From NCBI RefSeq assembly GCF_000317305.3, contig NC_023036.2, forward strand, positions 4,154,001-4,218,000: 64,000 nt of DNA, written 5' to 3'. Within the stretch, counting starts at the first letter, position 1. Every line of letters starts with the position of its first letter. Positions 59,511 to 64,000 of the stretch are shown here, one piece after another. The DNA comes from Mycolicibacterium neoaurum VKM Ac-1815D. Its GTDB lineage: Bacteria; Actinomycetota; Actinomycetes; Mycobacteriales; Mycobacteriaceae. A program made the translations under genes and the position numbers. The notes under the pieces are model-generated. The model made no database searches. It saw nothing but the letters and a program-made list of their open reading frames with translations, and was not told the origin of the DNA.

Positions 59511-60374
59511 TCAGCTCAGCGGGATCCGCAGCACGCTGCCCTGCTCGAGTGCCACCCACAGGGCGGTTCCGGCCGGTCCACGGTCCTCGATCGCCAGTCC
59601 GTGCGGTTCACTGCCCGCAGGCAGGTCGATGGTGTCGTACTCACCGTCGGCATCGACCCTCGCGATCTGGTCGGCACCCCACAGGCTGACCCACACTCCG
59701 CCGGTGGGGTCGGCGACCACCGCATGGGGTTTCCCGGGCAGGTCGAGTTCCTGGATCGCCTCGTCGGTCGGGATCCGGCCGATCTTGTCGGCCAGGATCT
59801 CGGTGAACCACACCGCGTCGTCGTGGGTTGCGGTGATGCCGACCGGACCGGCGGCGCGGGTGGGCAGTTCGCGGACGGTGAGTTCGCCCGCAAGGTCGAG
59901 CCTGCCGACGGCGCTGCGCTGATTCATGGTGAACCACAGCGCGCCGTCGGGCCCGGCGGTGATCATCGCCGGCATCCCACCGACCGGATGCTCGTCGATC
60001 CGCCCGTCGGCCGGATCGAGCCTGCCGATCGTGCCGGACGTCATCGTGGTGAACCACAGCGCCCGGTCGGGTCCGACGCACAGCCCGAAAGGCGCACTGC
60101 CCGAGCCGAGTTCGACGGCGCTCTGGGTCCCGTCCGTCGCGATCCGGCCGATGCGGTCATCACCGCCGCGGGTGAACCACATCGCTCCGTCGGGTCCGGC
60201 CACGATGATCTGAGGCCTGCTGTCGGGCGCGATGTCGAACACGGTGAGCTCACCCTCGGAGGTGACTCTGGCGATCTGGCCGGTGTGGGCACATGTCACC
60301 CACATCGCCCCGTCGGGTCCCGCCGCCAACGCATAGGGCCCACCGGGGACCGCGACCTCAAGGATCTTGCTCAT
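59511..60374 (-). CDS. Virginiamycin B lyase-like beta-propeller
   Basis: A 287-residue seven-bladed propeller with repeated blades of the form AGPDGALWFT and IGRI. Vgb-type lyases open the ring of type B streptogramins. From memory, staphylococcal Vgb uses His228, Glu268, His270 and Glu284; here His217 (GKPHAVV), Glu256 and His258 (SEPHGL) and Glu277 are found with almost the same spacing apart from a short insertion. The ATG at 60374 overlaps the glgP stop, so it is transcribed with glgP. Its real substrate may be something other than an antibiotic. Confidence 0.78.
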   Translation of the reverse strand: MSKILEVAVPGGPYALAAGPDGAMWVTCAHTGQIARVTSEGELTVFDIAPDSRPQIIVAGPDGAMWFTRGGDDRIGRIATDGTQSAVELGSGSAPFGLCVGPDRALWFTTMTSGTIGRLDPADGRIDEHPVGGMPAMITAGPDGALWFTMNQRSAVGRLDLAGELTVRELPTRAAGPVGITATHDDAVWFTEILADKIGRIPTDEAIQELDLPGKPHAVVADPTGGVWVSLWGADQIARVDADGEYDTIDLPAGSEPHGLAIEDRGPAGTALWVALEQGSVLRIPLS

Positions 60375-62965
60375 GCCAGCGTGACGAGTCCCAGTTCGTT
60401 GGTCCCGGCCAGTAACCGGTGCTGCGGCAGCACCCGCACCGTGTAGCCGACCGGCCCGGCCACCGGCAGCGGCGTGGTGGTCGAGAAGACCTGCCGTCCG
60501 CCGTCGGCACCGCCGGTGTGCGCCATCGCCACGGTGACCGGGTCGCGCAGGTTGTCACTGCCGTCGACGCGTCCCAGAACCGCCTGCACCGCAACCTCGT
60601 TCGGCTGCAGACCAGCCAGGTCCACGGTCGCGGTCAGGGTCAGTTCGCTGCCGAGCAGCGGGGTGTCGGGCAACCCGTAGCTGTCGACATCGGTGATCTG
60701 GATATGCGGCCACTGCTGCTGCACCCGGGTTCGGTAGGCGGCCAGCTGCCGGGCTGCCCCGAAGGGCACGTCCTCGCTATCGGGTTCCAGGGTGGCGCGC
60801 AGTGATTTCGCCGCGGGCGCGTAGTACTTCTCGGTGTAATCACGCACCATCCGGGACGCCAGCACCTTGGGCCCGAGCGCCTGCAGGGTGTGGCGCACCA
60901 TCTCGACCCAGCGCACCGGCACACCGTGCTGGTCGCGTTCGTAGAACCGCGGCGTCACCGAACTCTCCAGCAGGTCGTAGAGGGCCCCTGCCTCGATATC
61001 GTCGCGGCGGGTCTCATCGGCCAGTCCGTCCGCGGTGGGGATCTCCCAACCGTTCTCGCCGTCGTACCACTCATCCCACCACCCGTCGCGGACCGACAGG
61101 TTCAGCCCGCCGTTGAGCGCACTCTTCATGCCGGACGTGCCGCAGGCCTCCAGCGGGCGCAGCGGATTGTTCAGCCACACATCGCAACCCCAGTACAGCA
61201 GCCGGGCCATCGACATGTCGTAGTCGGGCAGGAAGGCGATCCGGTGGCGCACCTCGTGGCGGTCGGCGAAGCGCACGATCTGTTGGATCAACGACTTGCC
61301 GCCGTCATCGGCGGGGTGGGATTTGCCCGCGACGATCAGCTGGACGGGTCGGTCGGCGTCGAGCAGCAACCGTTCCAGGCGCTGCGGATCGCGCAGCATC
61401 AGGGTCAGCCGCTTGTAGGTGGGCACCCGTCGGGCAAATCCGACGGTCAGCACCTCCGGATCGAATGCCGAAGCGATCCAACCCAGTTCGGCCTCCGACG
61501 CGCCGCGCTCCAGCCACGATCGGCGCAGCCGGGCCCGAACGTCGTCGATCAACTGTGAGCGCAATTGCGAACGGATCCACCACAGGTGTCCGGGATCCAC
61601 CTGCTGTAGCCGCTGCCAGGTTTCGGCCTCGCTGAGCGACCCCAGGTCCTCCCCGATGAGTTCGCGCGCCAGGTCCACCCACTGCGGCGCCGCCCACGTC
61701 GGCGCATGGACACCGTTGGTGATGGAGCCGATCGGCACCTCGGCCGGGTCGAAACCGGGCCACAACCCGCTGAACATCTCCCGGCTGACCTCGCCGTGCA
61801 ACAGGGAGACGCCATTGGCGCGCTGAGCCAACCGCAGGCCCATGTGGGCCATGTTGAACTTCTCCGGATCCTCCTCGGCACCGAAGGCGATCACCCGCTC
61901 CAGCGGAACACCGGGAAGCAACCGCGAGTTCAGGTCCACCCCGCCGAAGTAGCGGCGCACCATCTCCACCGGGAACCGGTCGATACCGGCCGGGACGGGC
62001 GTGTGGGTGGTGAACACCGTGGAGGACCGCACCACCGTCAGCGCGGTTTCGAAGTCCAGCCCCGCCTCGATCAATTCCCTGATGCGCTCGACCCCGAGGA
62101 ACCCGGCATGCCCCTCGTTCATGTGGAACACCTCGGGCGCCGGCAGCCCCTCCACCTCGGTGTAGGCCCGGATCGCGCGGACGCCGCCGATACCGGCGAG
62201 CAATTCCTGTTTGATCCGATGTTCCTGATCACCGCCGTACAGGCGGTCGGTGACCCCCCGCAGATCATGCTCGTTCTCGCCGATATCGGAATCGAGCAGC
62301 AGCAGCGGTACCCGGCCCACCTGGGCGATGAGCACCTGGGCGTACAACCGGGCGCCATCGGGCATCGCCAGGTCGATCAGCACCGGCTGCCCGGCGTGGT
62401 CGGTCAGCAGCCGCAGCGGCAGGCCTTGGGGATCCAACGACGGATAGTTCTCGTGCTGCCAGCCATCGGCGGTCAGCGACTGCCGGAAGTACCCGGACCG
62501 GTAGTACAGGCCGACCGCGATCAACGGAAGGCCCAGGTCCGATGCGGACTTGAGATGGTCACCGGCCAGGATGCCCAGGCCGCCGGAATAGTTGGGCAGC
62601 ACCTCGGCGACGCCGAACTCCATCGAGAAATAGGCGATCCCGTTGGGGAACTCCCGACCGTCGGCAACCTGATTCTGGTACCACATCGGCTGGCTCAGAT
62701 AGTTGTCCAGATCGTCGGCGCAGGCGTCCACCTGTCGGGTGAAACCCTCCTCTGCGGCCAGTTCGTCCAGCCGCTGCGGGTTGACCTCGCCGAGCAGTGC
62801 CACCGGGTCGGCACCGACCCGCTCCCACAATGCCGGGTCGATCTCGGCGAACAACTTCTGCGTCGGCGTGTGCCAGGACCATCTCAGATTGACCGACAAC
62901 CGCTCCAGTGCCGAAAGCCGCTGCGGAAGGTGGGCTCGGACGGTGAATCGTCTCAGGGCTTTCAC
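60371..62965 (-). CDS. glgP: Glycogen/alpha-glucan phosphorylase
   Basis: An 864-residue PLP-dependent phosphorylase of the shorter bacterial alpha-glucan phosphorylase group, counterpart of Rv1328. It releases glucose-1-phosphate from alpha-1,4-glucans. Conserved parts are NGIAYFSMEFGVAEVLPNYSG-type segment at about 105-125, FHMNEGHAGFLGVER, FTTHTPVPAG, and the PLP lysine in the ACGTSGMKSALNGGLN region near 612. It starts divergently from glgE. Its stop codon overlaps the Vgb-like gene. Confidence 0.97.
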   Translation of the reverse strand: MKALRRFTVRAHLPQRLSALERLSVNLRWSWHTPTQKLFAEIDPALWERVGADPVALLGEVNPQRLDELAAEEGFTRQVDACADDLDNYLSQPMWYQNQVADGREFPNGIAYFSMEFGVAEVLPNYSGGLGILAGDHLKSASDLGLPLIAVGLYYRSGYFRQSLTADGWQHENYPSLDPQGLPLRLLTDHAGQPVLIDLAMPDGARLYAQVLIAQVGRVPLLLLDSDIGENEHDLRGVTDRLYGGDQEHRIKQELLAGIGGVRAIRAYTEVEGLPAPEVFHMNEGHAGFLGVERIRELIEAGLDFETALTVVRSSTVFTTHTPVPAGIDRFPVEMVRRYFGGVDLNSRLLPGVPLERVIAFGAEEDPEKFNMAHMGLRLAQRANGVSLLHGEVSREMFSGLWPGFDPAEVPIGSITNGVHAPTWAAPQWVDLARELIGEDLGSLSEAETWQRLQQVDPGHLWWIRSQLRSQLIDDVRARLRRSWLERGASEAELGWIASAFDPEVLTVGFARRVPTYKRLTLMLRDPQRLERLLLDADRPVQLIVAGKSHPADDGGKSLIQQIVRFADRHEVRHRIAFLPDYDMSMARLLYWGCDVWLNNPLRPLEACGTSGMKSALNGGLNLSVRDGWWDEWYDGENGWEIPTADGLADETRRDDIEAGALYDLLESSVTPRFYERDQHGVPVRWVEMVRHTLQALGPKVLASRMVRDYTEKYYAPAAKSLRATLEPDSEDVPFGAARQLAAYRTRVQQQWPHIQITDVDSYGLPDTPLLGSELTLTATVDLAGLQPNEVAVQAVLGRVDGSDNLRDPVTVAMAHTGGADGGRQVFSTTTPLPVAGPVGYTVRVLPQHRLLAGTNELGLVTLA

Positions 62966-63185
62966 GTCGATTCACCTTACTGACAATCGGCCCGGTGGCA
63001 GGCAGCTTGGCCGTGCGGCGCCGCTTCACCGGACGCCCCGGAGTTTCGCCATCACGCGCAGCGATGTGTTCCTGACACTAGGTTGGGTACCCAGGGGTCG
63101 GTAACGAGCACGTCGAGTCAGATAGCGGATCGAGACGGATCGCGGTCACCGAGACGGTCGGCGGCGATCAGTGAGGAGTTGGTGG

Positions 63186-64000
63186 GTGACCGGTCGGATC
63201 GAGATCGACGATGTCGCGCCCGTACTGTCCGGTGGCCGGTTTCCCGCGAAGGCGGTGGTCGGAGAGGTCGTGCCGATCAAGGCGACCGTCTGGCGCGAGG
63301 GACACGATGCGGTGGCCGCGACACTGGTGGTGCGTTATCACGGCACCGCATATCCGCGTTTGGTCGACGACCCGCCCGGCACCGCTGCGGAGCCGCCCGC
63401 ACCGGTGACACCGCCGCGGATCAAGCCGTTGATGCTGCCGATGAGCCCCGGCCGAACGCCCGATGTGCTGCACGGCCAGTTCACCCCCGACCAGGTCGGG
63501 ATGTGGACCTTCCGCGTCGACGGCTGGGGAGATCCCATCGCGACGTGGCGCAAGGGCATCATCGCCAAGCTCGACGCGGGTCAGGGTGAAGCGGAGCTCT
63601 CCAACGATCTGATCGTCGGCGCCCAACTGCTCGAACGTGCCGCCGCCGGAATGCCGCGTGAGCACCGCCAGCCGCTGTTCGACGCCGCCGGTGCGCTGCG
63701 CCGGCCGGGTGATCCGTTCGTTCGGGCCGGAGCGGCACTGTCCCCCGGCATCGCGGATCTGCTACATCGTTTTCCGCTGCGCGAGTTGCTGACCCGCGGT
63801 CAGCAATACGGTATCTGGGTGGACCGGCCGCTGGCCCGGTTCGGCTCCTGGTACGAGTTGTTCCCGCGGTCCACCGGCGGCTGGGACGACGCGGGCAGGC
63901 CGGTGCACGGCACGTTCGCCACCGCCGCCGGCGAGTTGCCGCGGGTGGCCGGGATGGGATTCGACGTCGTCTACCTCCCGCCGATCCACCCGATCGGCAC
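63186..64000 (+). CDS. glgE: Maltosyltransferase GlgE, N-terminal part
   Basis: The first 271 residues of GlgE (Rv1327c type), which extends alpha-glucans with maltose from maltose-1-phosphate. Seen here are the N-terminal strand domain (GRIEIDDVAPVLSGG, WREGHDAVAATLVVRY, WTFRVDGWGDPIATW), FRPRSTGGWDD-like segment (FPRSTGGWDDAGRPVHGTF) and the first TIM-barrel strand MGFDVVYLPPIHPIG. The window ends before the catalytic Asp. GTG 63186 has GAGGAG seven bases upstream; an in-frame GTG at 63171 would keep a Trp-Trp-Val that I recall in homologues. Confidence 0.94.
   Translation, partial: MTGRIEIDDVAPVLSGGRFPAKAVVGEVVPIKATVWREGHDAVAATLVVRYHGTAYPRLVDDPPGTAAEPPAPVTPPRIKPLMLPMSPGRTPDVLHGQFTPDQVGMWTFRVDGWGDPIATWRKGIIAKLDAGQGEAELSNDLIVGAQLLERAAAGMPREHRQPLFDAAGALRRPGDPFVRAGAALSPGIADLLHRFPLRELLTRGQQYGIWVDRPLARFGSWYELFPRSTGGWDDAGRPVHGTFATAAGELPRVAGMGFDVVYLPPIHPIG

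Overview
The sequence is GC-rich, gene-dense actinobacterial DNA and looks like a fast-growing mycobacterium (Mycolicibacterium type). Protein after protein reads as a close homologue of Mycobacterium tuberculosis genes: type I fatty acid synthase with acpS, Orn, the L,D-transpeptidase LdtB, the CysO/CysM/Mec sulfur-carrier set, RNase PH, ClpS, DinG, PncB1, GlgP and GlgE. Many genes have GTG starts, 4-nt ATGA/GTGA overlaps and leaderless-type promoters, as is usual in mycobacteria. All homologies are by recognition; no database search was run.

Layout. 1-5 kb: partial HerA-like gene, orn, tRNA-His, a lipoprotein, a DUF899/SRPBCC pair, ldtB and tRNA-Lys. 4.9-9 kb: an IclR regulator divergent from a coupled matC-matB-thioesterase operon, which appears to import malonate and activate it to malonyl-CoA. 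9-22 kb: a small lipoprotein, a structured leader with a possible micro-ORF, a DUF3618 membrane protein, bcp, an M20 peptidase, and the fas-acpS operon with a 556-nt upstream region carrying a perfect palindrome. 22-27 kb: MerR/MFS pair, LtrA-like membrane protein and two tail-to-tail IspD-like genes, one degenerate. 27-36 kb: hemophore-like secreted protein, an acyl-CoA dehydrogenase/thiolase/CoA-transferase operon with a divergent TetR, a DUF1295 protein, another TetR, and a metallopeptidase lipoprotein coupled to a DUF4333 protein. 36-46 kb: an Amt transporter with a Glu in the twin-His site, a two-gene secreted module (tandem C39-like peptidase plus a membrane-anchored Pro-Glu-rich protein), a MerR regulator divergent from a SnoaL-SDR operon with two MerR-type operators, a Nudix-like protein, tRNA-Leu and a LAGLIDADG protein.

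45.7-64 kb follows the order of M. tuberculosis Rv1343c to Rv1327c: lprD, DUF3817, rdgB, rph, the MBL phosphodiesterase, rhomboid, cysM, cysO, mec, P1 peptidase, DUF2017, clpS, then pncB and dinG divergently, glgP and the start of glgE. Differences from that order are an inserted 14-TM exporter, an inserted metallopeptidase and streptogramin-lyase-like gene between dinG and glgP, and no murI between the rhomboid and MBL genes.

The genes connect into fatty acid supply (malonyl-CoA formation, FAS-I, AcpS), acyl-CoA breakdown (27.9-31.4 kb), protected cysteine synthesis (cysO-cysM-mec) and glycogen/maltose-1-phosphate metabolism (glgP, glgE). The points most worth a second look are the tandem C39 protein with its partner, the Amt variant, the paired MerR operators, the intact/degenerate IspD pair, the missing murI, and the recurring leaderless promoter geometry.
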